DNA of 64,000 nucleotides from Locusta migratoria (Eukaryota; Arthropoda; Insecta; Orthoptera; Acrididae), in the NCBI GenBank assembly GCA_026315105.1, contig CM048745.1, forward strand, positions 153,347,323 to 153,411,322, in the 5' to 3' direction. Position numbers and translations under genes: made by a program. This document shows, in pieces, positions 39,734 to 49,233 of this stretch (positions are counted from its first letter, which is position 1; each line of letters opens with the position of its first letter). Below the pieces are notes generated by a model. The model was given only the letters and a program-made list of their open reading frames with translations. It had not been told where the DNA came from and ran no database searches.

Positions 39734-40021
39734 CTCATAAATGAAGTAGAGAACAGGCCTGCATTGTTCAATAAAACTCTACCAGATGACGACCTTAAAA
39801 AAAGAGGACATTTCTAGAGTCATACAAAAATGTTGAAAGGTGGTATAGGTTGAAACTTCCTAAAGCTGCATTTGGATTTTAATTACATTATGTCACTGAA
39901 AATGTATAGAACGCTCCGGGCTTAACAGACAAAAAAAATGAAACTTCCAGGCAGATTAAAGTTGTGTGACGGAACCGCGACTCTAACCTGGGACCCTTGC
40001 CTTTCAAGGGCAAGCGCTCTG

Positions 40022-40022
<1 letters not shown>

Positions 40023-40057
<35 letters not shown>

Positions 40058-40191
40058 GTTGGTCTACGCTTTGCGGTCGTTGATTCAATTTGAATTTGTT
40101 ATCTGTTGTTCGTTCAACATTTGGCTCAGCCTTTTTATTACAGAGGCCGTTTAGACCCCTGACCGGGCGCGCTGAGCCACGGCGCCCGGCA
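40023..40191 (-). mobile_element. Poly(A)-tailed SINE, minus orientation
   Basis: A T-run at about 40026-40055 marks the tail. On minus the 5' part reads gggcgccgtggctcagcg, a tRNA-like box A. Imperfect short duplications (gcgctctg / acgctctg) flank it. It belongs to a family different from the main SINE. Confidence 0.55.
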
Positions 40192-40205
40192 CGCTCTGGG
40201 CTTAA

Positions 40206-40621
40206 CACGTTCGCTGCCGTTCACGCACTGGCGCGTGATCATATTTTGACAGCATCTTTTCATAGTTTTGAGCCACTGAATGTTTTGGTTTTAATTTTTG
40301 GTTTTGGTTTTTTATTTGCACTTGTATTTTTGTGAAAACAACAAATGAACAATATAAACAGTACATAAATCTATAATGACATCATGAGAAGCGTGTGCGG
40401 CTTGTAGCCGGTAATGCAAACGCGGAAATCTGGAACCACGTACTTGTGCATATCACTTATACTCTTCCCTGACAGCCTACCAGAGTATACAGCTTTATTA
40501 GACGATGCCAGTTTACAAGAACCCATAATAGGATGCTAGGTCGCAGCACGCGCCACAGCGTGAGCGGCACCTGACTCAAGTAACGTTTACACGCGCCAGA
40601 GCGTGAACGGCAGCGAACGTG
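40206..40621. mobile_element. piggyBac-like MITE with 32-bp inverted repeats
   Basis: CACGTTCGCTGCCGTTCACG... ends are inverted repeats over 32 bp with one mismatch. TTAA flanks both sides (40202-40205 and 40622-40625), the target signature of piggyBac-type transposition. Non-coding, 416 bp. Confidence 0.85.
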
Positions 40622-41210
40622 TTAAGCCGATTGAGCTATCCCGACACAACTCACGGTGCCACCTGACAACTTTACTTCAACCAGTACCGCGCCTCCTACT
40701 TTCCAAACTTCACAGAAGCTCTCCTGCGTAACATGCAAGACTAACACTCCTGGAAGAAAGGATATGATGGAGACATATCAGGGCACACTCCGCTGCAGAG
40801 TGAAAAGTTTCATTCTGGAAACATCCCTAGGCTGTGGCAAGCCATGTCTCCACCATATCCCTTCTTCCAGGAGTGCTAGTCTTGTATGTATCGCAGGAGA
40901 GCTTCTGTGAATTTTGAAAAGTAGGAGGCGAGGTACTGGCGGAAGTAAAGTTGTGAGACAGCATCGTGAGTTTGAAGCTGTGCCTAAATCGTATTTATAA
41001 CTCAAGTACTGGTGGCTATCCTATGTTATAAGAATCTTGTTTATACTATAGCTAATGCATATTACGGTATTTGTTTATCTTCTTACAAATTAAAAATCAT
41101 TAAATATTGACACCTGTGGAACCATTTACATGACTACATAGCAGTGAAGTCCTAACATTTCATTATTTCACCACTTGTAATTTTCGTCTAAGTGCTGAAC
41201 ATTTTTCCAC

Positions 41211-41455
41211 ACTTGGTTGGTTGATTGGTTTCAGGGGAGGGGGATTGAGGTTTTGAAGGGCCAAACTACTACGGTCATCAGTCCATTTTTGGTTAAGGAT
41301 GGGGAAGGAAATCGGTCGTGCCCTTTCAAAGGAAACATTCAGTCACTTGCCTAGAGTGAATTGGGGAAACCACGGAACACCTACATCTGGATGGCCGGAC
41401 GTGGATTTGAACCACCATCCTCCAGAATGCGATAGTACTCTTGACTGTAAAATCG
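41211..41455 (-). mobile_element. Second tRNA-derived SINE type (fragment)
   Basis: ggttggttgattggtttcag, gtcgtgccctttcaaaggaa, ggatggccggacgtggattt and the box B-like gatttgaaccaccatcctcc match a common arthropod tRNA-SINE body in minus orientation. No target duplication seen. Confidence 0.6.
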
Positions 41456-42089
41456 TCAAGAATGAAATAGCTGCAAAAATTATCTAACTGTATGCTGATA
41501 TAGCTATGCGCCCATTTAGGATCAGACTGGCATGACTATATACATGATTAGCATATAGTGAGTGAATGGAATATGTAACAGCTAGGGAAAAAAATCAATT
41601 AAAGAAATAAACGTTTTATTTACCGTACAAAGGCTCGCAAAATATTATTAGAAACTACTCAGTTTTCAAGACAAAAGCTTTAAATCGATTTATATCCAAG
41701 CACTCTTTTTGTAGTTATGTCTCTTTGATCCTAAACAGGCGTATGGTGATATGGCAATGGTGACTGTGGCATCTGACCTCATTTGTATGAAGTTCTGAAC
41801 AAGTTTCTAATTTATGTACAACGAACATTCCACTAGCTTTTGATCTTAAACGCGTAAGTGTGGTAGGCAGACAACACACAGAACTGCCGAGCCCCAGCAA
41901 GACATACATTGAGCGTCTTATTTTTAGATGTCACACAACACTCCCACTTGAGAAAGCCTACAGATAAAGGGGAGAGTTTCAAATTCTACTATCTGTATTG
42001 CACTGTATGATTTTCAACTGAAGCATTTCATATCAATTTATTTAATCATACAATGTTTCAATAAAATGAGGCAGATTTTAATACAAACA

Positions 42090-42540
42090 GTGACAGAATC
42101 ATCGTGAGTAAACTAGTCTTCTTCATATGTATCATTATACCCTTAAGTACTCTGATATTTTATTCGATGACCCAATTTTACAACAAATAATCTTAAAACT
42201 ATACACAAAAGAAATGTTTATAATTATACTGAACACTTATAATTCTCTTAGCAGACTCTATATTTGGTCCACTGACTACTGGCGAAAGTCATACAATGTT
42301 ACAATAACAAAATCATCATGTGTAAATTCGTTATCTTCATCTGTATCATTATTTCCTGAAGTGTTCATATTTTTATTTGATGACCCAGATTCTGAAAGTA
42401 ATTTCTTGTTTTGCAACAAATAATCATAAAACTGTACACAATATACATCTTTATACGGCACACTTATAATGCCCTTAACAGACTCAGCACTGATTTTGTT
42501 TCTGTCTTTGGTCCACTGGCTGTTTACTAGTGAAAAAATC
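42090..42540. repeat. Imperfect duplication inside the hAT transposase region
   Basis: 42100-42285 repeats 42295-42520 with gaps (gtaaa-tcgtcttc..., tttttatttgatgaccca, caacaaataatc, ttggtccactg). The left copy is more decayed. It copies the C-terminal end of the transposase gene. Confidence 0.6.
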
Positions 42541-43086
42541 CTTTCCACACGGGCATTATGACTGGGTGTAGCAAAGAAAAATTCTGCCATTTTAAGCAGC
42601 ACTGAGAAACAAGCAATATTCTTTGCCCCTTGGAAATATTTACACCAGGTGTCATTTGACAACTGATCTCCTCCATTGACATTAGCCTGATTTGTCAAAA
42701 ACTTCTGAAAATTGCATAACTGGTCAAAGCACTGTATGTCATCAATTTTAATATTGAGCTTATCTTTACGAACTCGCGTTTTGTGTTTACCCATGGTTTG
42801 GTGAACTTCTAGGTCCACCACCCCCCATGCAAAATAATAATTATATGCTGTATCATAAATGATTCAGTGCATAAACACTGAACGATTTTAACCGAATTTC
42901 TACTCTCATAATTAGAGTTTATGCACAAACGGTTGCAAGGTAATAAATCTCACCTTTGTTGGCAATTGAAAAGAATGTACCAGGCTGGCAGATAAGACAT
43001 TCTGCCTCGTAACTGTTTATTCCGAGCCTGAAGTCAAGAAATCCTTTTTCTATGTCTTCATTAAAGACACATTCGCTTTTTGGCAT
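42276..43086 (-). pseudogene. hAT transposase, N- and C-terminal parts joined by deletion
   Basis: ATG at 43084-43086 opens MPKSECVFNEDIEKGFLDFR, then a BED-like zinc-finger start (CLICQPGTFFSIANKG) and stops. From 42821 a 181-residue frame carries the dimerisation region (FFATPSHNARVERIFSLVNS, WTKDRNKISAESVKGII). The DDE core is lost. Bracketed by the ends of its own element. Confidence 0.78.
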
Positions 43087-43627
43087 GATTTCGATGAAAC
43101 GTGACCACTGCTTCCCTTCACATCAACGAACAAACAACTGAGAGTTAAGCAGTTGTAAATAATTGTTCTAACGTGAAATTCTTAGGAACCGGTATATCTT
43201 GCATTGTTGCAGCCCTGTGTTCTTAACTCGTGGCCTCGCAGCTCTTATTTCGCGACAATTGCCACGCCAGAAATTTCAATTGTTCTGAAGTAGTTTTACT
43301 TCAGAGCAGCGGCGGCATAGGGAAGAGAGAATTCTTTCACGAACGGTTAAATTATCTAGATTTAGTGATTGAGACACTTCATAGAATTGTACTTACGCGT
43401 TTTCAAGTTCAAACAGTTGCATAATGCAAAAAGAGGACATTTCCTCATTTTCCTAAAAACCCGGCCAGACCATTTTAGGGTCCAAAAAATATGACATGTC
43501 GGGGTAAAAGAGGACGTCTGGTAACCCTAACACTAAAAGATTATTCTGACGCTAATTTAAAAAGCAAACCATGGGAAGAAGTGTGTGTAAACGTGTGGAG
43601 CTCGACCTGGGGATAATTCTCCTCAGG

Positions 43628-43628
<1 letters not shown>

Positions 43629-43674
<46 letters not shown>
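43629..43674. repeat. Poly(A) homopolymer in the MADF-like frame
   Basis: About 46 A residues directly after the MADF-like segment, so it reads as lysine codons on plus. Confidence 0.95.
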
Positions 43675-43675
<1 letters not shown>

Positions 43676-44001
43676 ATTGTTATTATAATTACAATTCTTG
43701 ATAATGTTTTGTGGATAGAGCAAGTAAGTTTTTCAATGTTGTTGAGTCGTAGTGAAATCAAAGTCCATCGTACTGCCACGGAACAGATCCAGGGGACGTG
43801 AAATAGGTTGCAAAATAGTTGCCTATATTGACAGCAGATGTAGTTCTATCCTGGGGTTTAATGTCTATACTCTGAAGTGGACATTCATAAGCCAAGTTAA
43901 TTCTCTCTCTTCTGCGTACAAAATTGTGGAGCACACAACATGCTTTGATTACTGTATCGCAGAAATCGAGGGTAACATCAAGACGTCTATGGAAAATATG
44001 C

Positions 44002-44144
44002 TACGGTCGGGGGTTTGAATTCCCCCTCGGGCATGGATATTTGTGCCGTCCTTAGATGTAGGTAGTTCATAAGTAGTTTGTAAGTTTATGGACTGATGAC
44101 CCTGTAGTTAAGTCCCTTAAGCTTAACAAACATTTGAACATTTT
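44002..44144 (+). mobile_element. SINE, 5'-truncated, in the Harbinger transposase
   Basis: Starts at tacggtcgggggtttgaatt within the tRNA-like head. Target duplication tggaaaatatgc (43990-44001) and tggaaaataagc (44145-44156). Truncation with a duplication means it was truncated during insertion. Confidence 0.85.
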
Positions 44145-44630
44145 TGGAAAATAAGCAATTTGTTCGCCAGTATGCCAAATGCGCATTCAACCATACGACG
44201 AGCAGTTGTATGTCTACGATTGAAAATTTTCTTTAATAGGGTAAGCATTTTTTTAGCAAATGGGCGCAAAATGCGCCTCGATAAACCAAACCTTCGTCAG
44301 CAACCAAACAAAAGGGCAGTGGCTTGCCTTCGATGTCGTTAGGCAATGTTCGGTATGTTCAGAAGGTTACGTTGCAGCTTTTTCCCCATATTCGAATTAT
44401 TAAAAACTGAGGAATCTCCTGCTTCTCCGTTCGCACCAACATCTGTGAAGACAAATTGATAATCAGCATCGACCCAAGCCATCAACACCACAGAAAAGAA
44501 TTTTTTATAATTAAAAAATTCTGAGCCAGAATATTGAGGTTGTATTATTCTAATATGTTTTCCGTCTATAGAACCTATGATGTTAGGGAAATGGGTGTTT
44601 TTATAGACTGTTCAGCAATGTGCAACCAGT

Positions 44631-44829
44631 CGCCGGCCGCGGTGGCCGAGGAGACTGAGGCGCTTCAGTCACGGTCTGCATGGCCACTACGGTCGGGGGT
44701 TCGAATCCCCCCTCGGGCATGGATATTTGTGCCGTCTTTAGAGTAAGGTAGTTCATAAGTAGTTTGTAAGTTTAGGGACTGATGACCCCGCAGTTAAGTC
44801 CCATAAGCGTAACAAACATTTGAACATTT
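44631..44829 (+). mobile_element. SINE in the Harbinger transposase
   Basis: Full-length main-family copy. Exact target duplication tgcaaccagt at 44621-44630 and 44830-44839. Confidence 0.93.
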
Positions 44830-44989
44830 TGCAACCAGTCTTCTTCGCATTTTTTTGGCAGAACCATAGGTTGCAAAACATTTCAGATTGCAGTGCATGT
44901 TTCTTTCACTATTTTGTGGATTGTGCTAGCACCAATCAAGTTGTTGTTGTTATGGTCTTCAGTCCGGAGACTGGTTTGATGCAGCTCTC

Positions 44990-46399
44990 CACTCTACTCT
45001 ATCCTGAGCAAGCCTTTTCATCTCCTCATAATAACGGCAACCCACATCCACTTGAATCTGCTTACTATACGCGTCTCTGGGTCTCCCTCTGCGATTTTTA
45101 CCCTAGACACTTCCCTCCAATGCTAAATTTACGATTCCTCGATGTCTGAGAATGTGTCCTACCAAGCGATCCCTTCTTTTACTCAGGGTATACCAAAAAT
45201 TCCTTTTCTCACCAATTCTCTTCAGTACCTCTTCATTAGTTATGCGATCTACCCACCTAATCTTCAGCATTCTTCTGTAGCACCACATTTCAAAAGCTTC
45301 TATTCTCTTCCTGTCCGCACTGCTTATCGACCATGTTTCACTCCCGTACAAGGCAACACTCCACACAAATGCCTTTAGAAAAGACTTCCTTACACTTAAA
45401 TTAATATTCGATGTTAGCAAATTTCTCTTTTTCAAAAATGCTTTTCTTCCCATTGCCATTCTGCATTTTATATCCTCTGTACTGCGACAATCACATGTTA
45501 TTTTACTACAAAAATTCAAATGTTTGTTAAGCTTATGGGACCTAACTACGAGGTCATCAGTCCCTAAACTTACTAACTACTTATCAACTACCTTATATTA
45601 AAGACAAATATCCATGCCCGAGGGGGAATTCGAAACCCCGACCGTAGTGGCCGTGCAGACCGTGACTGGAGCGCCTCAGTCTCCTCGCCCACCGCGGCCG
45701 GCCTATTTTACTACCCAAGTAACAAAACTCATCTACCACCTTCATTGTTTCGTTACCTAATCTAATTCCTTCAGCATCGCCTGATTTTCTAAGACCGCAT
45801 TCCATTATTTTTGTTTTGCTCTTGTTAATGTTCATTTTATACGCTCTCTTCAACACACTGTCCATTCCATTCAACTGCTCTTCCAGGTCCTTTGCTGTCT
45901 CTGACAGAACCACAATGTCATCAGCAAAACGCAATGTTTTTATTTCTTCTCCCTGAACTTTAATACCTATTCCAAATTTTTCCTTGCTTTCCTTCACCGC
46001 CTGCTCGTTGTACAAATTGAATAACATCGGTGAAAGGCTACAACCCTGTCTTACTCTCTTCCCAACTGATGCTTCCCTTTCATGCCCTTCGAGTCTAATA
46101 ACTGCGGTCTGGCTTTTGTACAAGTTGTAAATAACTCTCCTTTCCCTGTATTTCACTCCTGCTGACTTCAGAATTTGAAAGAGTGTATTCTAGTCAACAT
46201 TGTCAAACGCTTTCTCCAAATCTACAAAAGCTAAAAATGTAGGTTTGCCTTTCCTTAATCTATCTTCTAAGATAAGACGTAAAGTGAGTATTGCCTCCCG
46301 GGTTCCTACGTTCCTCCTGAACCCAAACTGATCTTCCCCGAGATCAGCTTCTACCAACTTTTCCATTCTCCTGTAAATTTTGCAACCATGACTTATCAA
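44990..46399 (-). pseudogene. RTE reverse transcriptase remnant
   Basis: EDQFGFRRNVGTREAILTLR and FVDLEKAFDNVD (catalytic Asp) are followed by a single in-frame stop at 46190-46192. The same frame then continues with KRVRQGCSLSPMLFNLYNEQ, LRFADDIVVLSE (FADD box) and VDEFCYLGSKI. A SINE interrupts it at 45510-45703, and 45103-45509 carries the C-terminal SVALYGSETWSIS and CYRRMLKIRWVDRITNEEV. Truncated and non-functional. Confidence 0.88.
45510..45703 (-). mobile_element. SINE inside the RTE element
   Basis: Full-length main-family copy in minus orientation. Exact duplication tattttactac at 45499-45509 and 45704-45714. It is the innermost layer here: SINE in RTE in Harbinger. Confidence 0.93.
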
Positions 46400-46835
46400 A
46401 CTGATGGTTCTGTAATTTTCACACCTGTCTGCGCCTGATCAAGTAGTTGTATGAAAGATCGTTGAAACTTGATCCAGTTGCTAGATACCTGAAAAGAAGT
46501 TATAATAATATATGAAGCTTCGTAAATAATTTAAAGTAATTGAATTAAAATCGTTTTCATTTTTATTTCATGAAAAAAGTCAGTCAGCTGTCAGGAAACA
46601 ATTGCTCATCGTGAGCGAGCTATCAAAAACCGAAGCAGGAGGAAAGCAACAAAGACTAAATAGTTGCGCGACACATAGTCTCCCATGTGCGCCCGCCCTA
46701 ATAGTATCCTGGAGAAACGTAGGTATTTAGAGACTAAGGGAGCCAACATGAAAGGCAGGAATAAATAAATAAATACCCTGGCAACGTCGGGTTTTCAGTT
46801 ACTGTTTATATATTTCCAGCTTATTCTGTTGACAG

Positions 46836-47985
46836 TAGGGTTACCATACGTCCTCTTTTTCCCGGACACGTCCTCTTTTTGAGGCAAGGAAATGTGTCCG
46901 GCCGGAATTTATAAAATCCTACAAAATGTCCTCTTTTTTGGGTTATGAGAAAGGAAATTTATTTTTGTGTCATTGGCGACAACATGTTCATTCGCAATGC
47001 AGTTCCAAACTGTTCGCAACTATCACGCGCATACACAGAGTGAAATTATCGTTCACAATTTCGCACTCCGCATGAGTCTTACAGTTGCAAACGATTCGGA
47101 ACTTCTCTCCGAAGGAACCCGGTTGTCTCTCCTGCATTCAACCAGTGCATTCTGTCTTCTGCATTACGTTCTATGGCGTTGCTTTTGATATACTTTGTGA
47201 TTTAGGTTAAAGCTGTATTGTGTGTTCGAGATCGTAGGTAGCCTTTTGCTTCAGAATAAATAACGAACTTTAATATAACACAATGCCGAAGAGAAAGTCA
47301 GAGTTAAATATGTGCTCCTGCATAAATACAAATCATTCAAGAGAATGATCAAACAAATGTAAGAATTAATTATACATTGTGCTACGATCAGCTTTGTAAT
47401 TTTATAAAAATTTTGAAAGATTATCAAAGGAAACAGAACATACCAACAGCTGATGTGTGGTGTGCATATTTAAATCAGTTATCAAGTCTTAGTTATTCTC
47501 AACTGCTGAAAATTGTAGACTTCTTTTTTTTTCTATAACTAGTCATAATTCCGACACAGAACGTGTGTTTTCTCTTGTGAACACACAGGGGACAAAAGAA
47601 AGGAATACATTTAAAATATACTGTAATTGTACTGTATGTGTACAGTATAATTTCAAACATTAGAAATACCTGAGCTTTTCTCAGTACTTGTTACAAAAAA
47701 TAAATAAATAAAATAAAAGGTCCTGAGAGAGATTTCGTCGTCCACCAAATATATTTCGTTCAAAAGTGAATAAGACAAGAATGAGACAACAGAGTAGTGA
47801 TCAGGAATAAATTGTCAAGGATCATAATATTTCGTTTTCCAACAACCACACAGGGTTACTGTTTTTGATTGTAGTAGTTTTACGTGGTTCATTAATAAAG
47901 TTGTAAATTACATTATGTTAAAGGTAAAGTGTCCTCTTTTTTATATGAACAGTCCTCTTTTTGGTGATGAACATATGGTAACCCT
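46836..47985 (+). mobile_element. hAT element, TAGGGTTACCATA ends, 1.15 kb
   Basis: TAGGGTTACCATA / TATGGTAACCCTA ends are flanked by an exact duplication gttgacag (46828-46835 and 47986-47993). The motif gtcctcttttt occurs two to three times next to each end. Same family as 39305-39733 and 39779-43529. Confidence 0.92.
47283..47670 (+). pseudogene. hAT transposase, deleted and frameshifted
   Basis: ATG at 47283 gives MPKRKSELNMC..., the usual start of this transposase. After a deletion the C-terminal part follows in other frames (TPADVWCAYLNQLSSLSYSQ, SHNSDTERVFSLVNTQGTKE), close to SHNARVERIFSLVNSQWTKD of 42276-42821. Confidence 0.75.
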
Positions 47986-47993
47986 AGTTGACA

Positions 47994-48377
47994 GTAACTA
48001 GAATATAAACATAAGAAAAACGTAAATTTTTATTATGGTATTTTCTTACTATGACTCGCAGCTTTCAGACGCGTTTCAATTCGGTATGCAGTCTAATGGT
48101 TGGCACATTTTTACACTTCTCTAGTCTTTATATACGCGCAAATGTTTTTGTGTGTAATTACTTTCGCCTAAGAAGCCAATATTCAGAAGAGTTTTGCCGT
48201 TTGAGGTTCATCTGATGCAACAATAGTGGAATTGGTTTTTCTTTCTTTGTTGGGAACAGTTTGCTTCTGCCAGGTCCGTAACATTTTTCTTTCTGCTACA
48301 GCTGTGCTGGGTGAATTTTTATGGTAAATACTGTACTTATTGCATTCTATGTGTGTTTCCTGCGTTCCACCCTCATC
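47994..48377. other. No feature seen
   Basis: AT-rich intergenic DNA without recognised features. Confidence 0.35.
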
Positions 48378-48389
48378 GATTTTACTAGA

Positions 48390-48595
48390 GCCGGCCGCGG
48401 TGGCCGAGGTGACTGAGGCGCTCCAGTCACGGTCATCACGGCCACTACGGTCGGGGGTTCGAATCCCCCCTCGGGCATGGATCTTTGTGCCGTCCTAGTT
48501 AGTAAGTAGTTCATAAGTAGTTTGTAAGTTTAGGGACTGATGACCCCGTAGTTAAGTCCCATAAGCTTAACAAACATTTGAAACATTTGAATTTT
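48390..48595 (+). mobile_element. SINE
   Basis: Full-length main-family copy. Exact target duplication gattttactaga at 48378-48389 and 48596-48607. Confidence 0.93.
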
Positions 48596-48934
48596 GATTT
48601 TACTAGAACTGTAGTGAAGAAACCTTAATGTTCCTGAAGAGAAAAGCGATCTGTTTCTGATAAAGGGTACCTCTTCTGCTGTTTTCTAGCCTTCTTTCAT
48701 ACTTAATAGAAAACGAAATTTTTTGTATAAAAACCTGTAGGCTACAAGAGAAGTGGAAATAACTGCCATTAATGTACCGTTTCATATATTGTCAGAGATC
48801 TTTGGAAACCTAAGAGAGACAAATTTGGATGTAATTTAAGTTATTAATTTTTTATGGCAATAAATACGTCTCGTAATGTGAAAATTACGTTAAAATCAAT
48901 ATTAAACGATACTGTTCTCAGTCATCCAATATCG

Positions 48935-49225
48935 CAGTAACTAGGGCTTGGTTTTGGGGGAGGGGGGGGGGATAGATCTGCTTGATGAGCAAAATTTTAG
49001 TCAGTTTCCAGACAGACTACCATCTACCACTCGCGTTGAAGAAACTAATTCACTCCCATCCAATGAAAGCTTATGGTAAAACACTCCAAGTTTCCAATCT
49101 TTACCTTTACCAGATTGCTGTTATACGATTTCTTTTTTCTTTTCTCTCTCTCTCTCTCTCTTTTTCCGGGTTCTGGTGGGGGGGTTCTATCCCCCTCATC
49201 CCCCCCCCCCATAGTTACGCCACTG
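48935..49225. mobile_element. hAT-type MITE, CAGTGGCGTAAC family, copy 2
   Basis: Closely similar to 11133-11426 throughout (gatctgcttgatgagcaaaa, gaagaaactaattcactccc). Exact 8-bp duplication caatatcg (48927-48934 and 49226-49233). The left end has lost four bases of the TIR (cagtaacta instead of cagtggcgtaacta). Confidence 0.88.
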
Positions 49226-49233
49226 CAATATCG

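Larger units (their letters stand above)
39938..40970 (-). mobile_element. tRNA-like SINE with long hairpin, split by two insertions
   Basis: 39938-40022 holds the tRNA-like end (aaacttccaggcagattaaa, and on minus the box B region around gtcccaggtt). It continues at about 40622 (on minus gggatagctcaatcggc, box A). Beyond it a large inverted repeat (about 40651-40776 with 40842-40970, loop about 65 bp: ggagacat / atgtctcc, gcctcctacttt / aagtaggaggc) can fold into a hairpin of more than 100 bp. It is interrupted by a poly(T)-ended SINE and a piggyBac-like MITE. Confidence 0.7.
39779..43529 (-). mobile_element. hAT element, internally deleted, with nested insertions
   Basis: The left end (taccagatgacgacc, aaaagaggacatttctagag) and right end (aaaagaggacgtctggtaaccctaa) match the 429-bp MITE. 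The interior holds the N- and C-terminal parts of its transposase on minus. The right flank is acactaaa; the left junction appears to have lost the outer TIR bases and the matching duplication in a small deletion. It was itself invaded at 39938-40970 and 41211-41455. Confidence 0.75.
39258..43610 (+). pseudogene. Harbinger MADF/Myb-like ORF split by two hAT elements
   Basis: ATG at 39258 starts MAVVRDEDIDSELLI. The frame continues after the first hAT (from about 39738: NEVENRPALFNKT) and again after the second hAT (from about 43531: LKDYSDANLKSKPWEEVCVN). Read across the insertions this matches a MADF domain N-terminus (LI-x-x-V-x-x-R-P-x-L...Y-x-D...K-x-x-W-x-x-V). Such DNA-binding partners accompany PIF/Harbinger transposases. 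A poly(A) expansion follows at 43629, after which the frame is lost. Confidence 0.7.
44947..46437 (-). mobile_element. RTE-type LINE, 5'-truncated, one SINE inside
   Basis: Inserted in the Harbinger transposase with near-identical flanks atcaagttgttg (44935-44946) and atcaagtagttg (46438-46449). The element 3' end is ttgttgttatggtcttcagt on plus. It lacks the endonuclease and the first RT block. Confidence 0.85.
43850..46525 (-). pseudogene. Harbinger (HARBI1-like) transposase, fragmented
   Basis: From 5' on minus: YLATGSSFNDLSYNYLI at about 46440-46490, then after an RTE insertion GASTIHKIVKETCTAI at about 44895-44938, then after a SINE GSIDGKHIRIIQPQYSGSEF... and VLMAWVDADYQF with VGANGEAGD at about 44380-44570, then KIFNRRHTTARRMVECAFGI at about 44165-44225, and after another SINE VIKACCVLHNFVRRRE at about 43910-43960. 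This is the order of a HARBI1-type transposase, with the catalytic-type Asp in SIDGKH. Stops and shifts make it inactive. Confidence 0.8.
38311..46700. mobile_element. PIF/Harbinger transposon, opened by nested insertions
   Basis: The ends are inverted repeats of about 35 bp (aggggcgggcgcac...gggagact at 38311 and its imperfect complement ending at 46700). Inside are the two genes expected of a Harbinger: a MADF/Myb-like ORF on plus and a DDE transposase on minus, both broken by later insertions. Guests are three hAT elements, an RTE LINE and SINEs. A 3-bp target duplication could not be identified. The match is that both proteins and both ends are present in the expected order. Confidence 0.72.

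Noticed and set aside
39913..40206. Direct repeat cgctc.gggcttaac around the poly(T) SINE
   Set aside because: The 39913 copy precedes the tRNA-like SINE, not the insert edge, so it cannot be a simple target duplication. It may be chance or an older event.
38308..46703. TTA/TAA next to the Harbinger ends as a 3-bp target duplication
   Set aside because: The left flank reads TTA and the right TAA, which is inverted rather than direct, so a true duplication is not shown.
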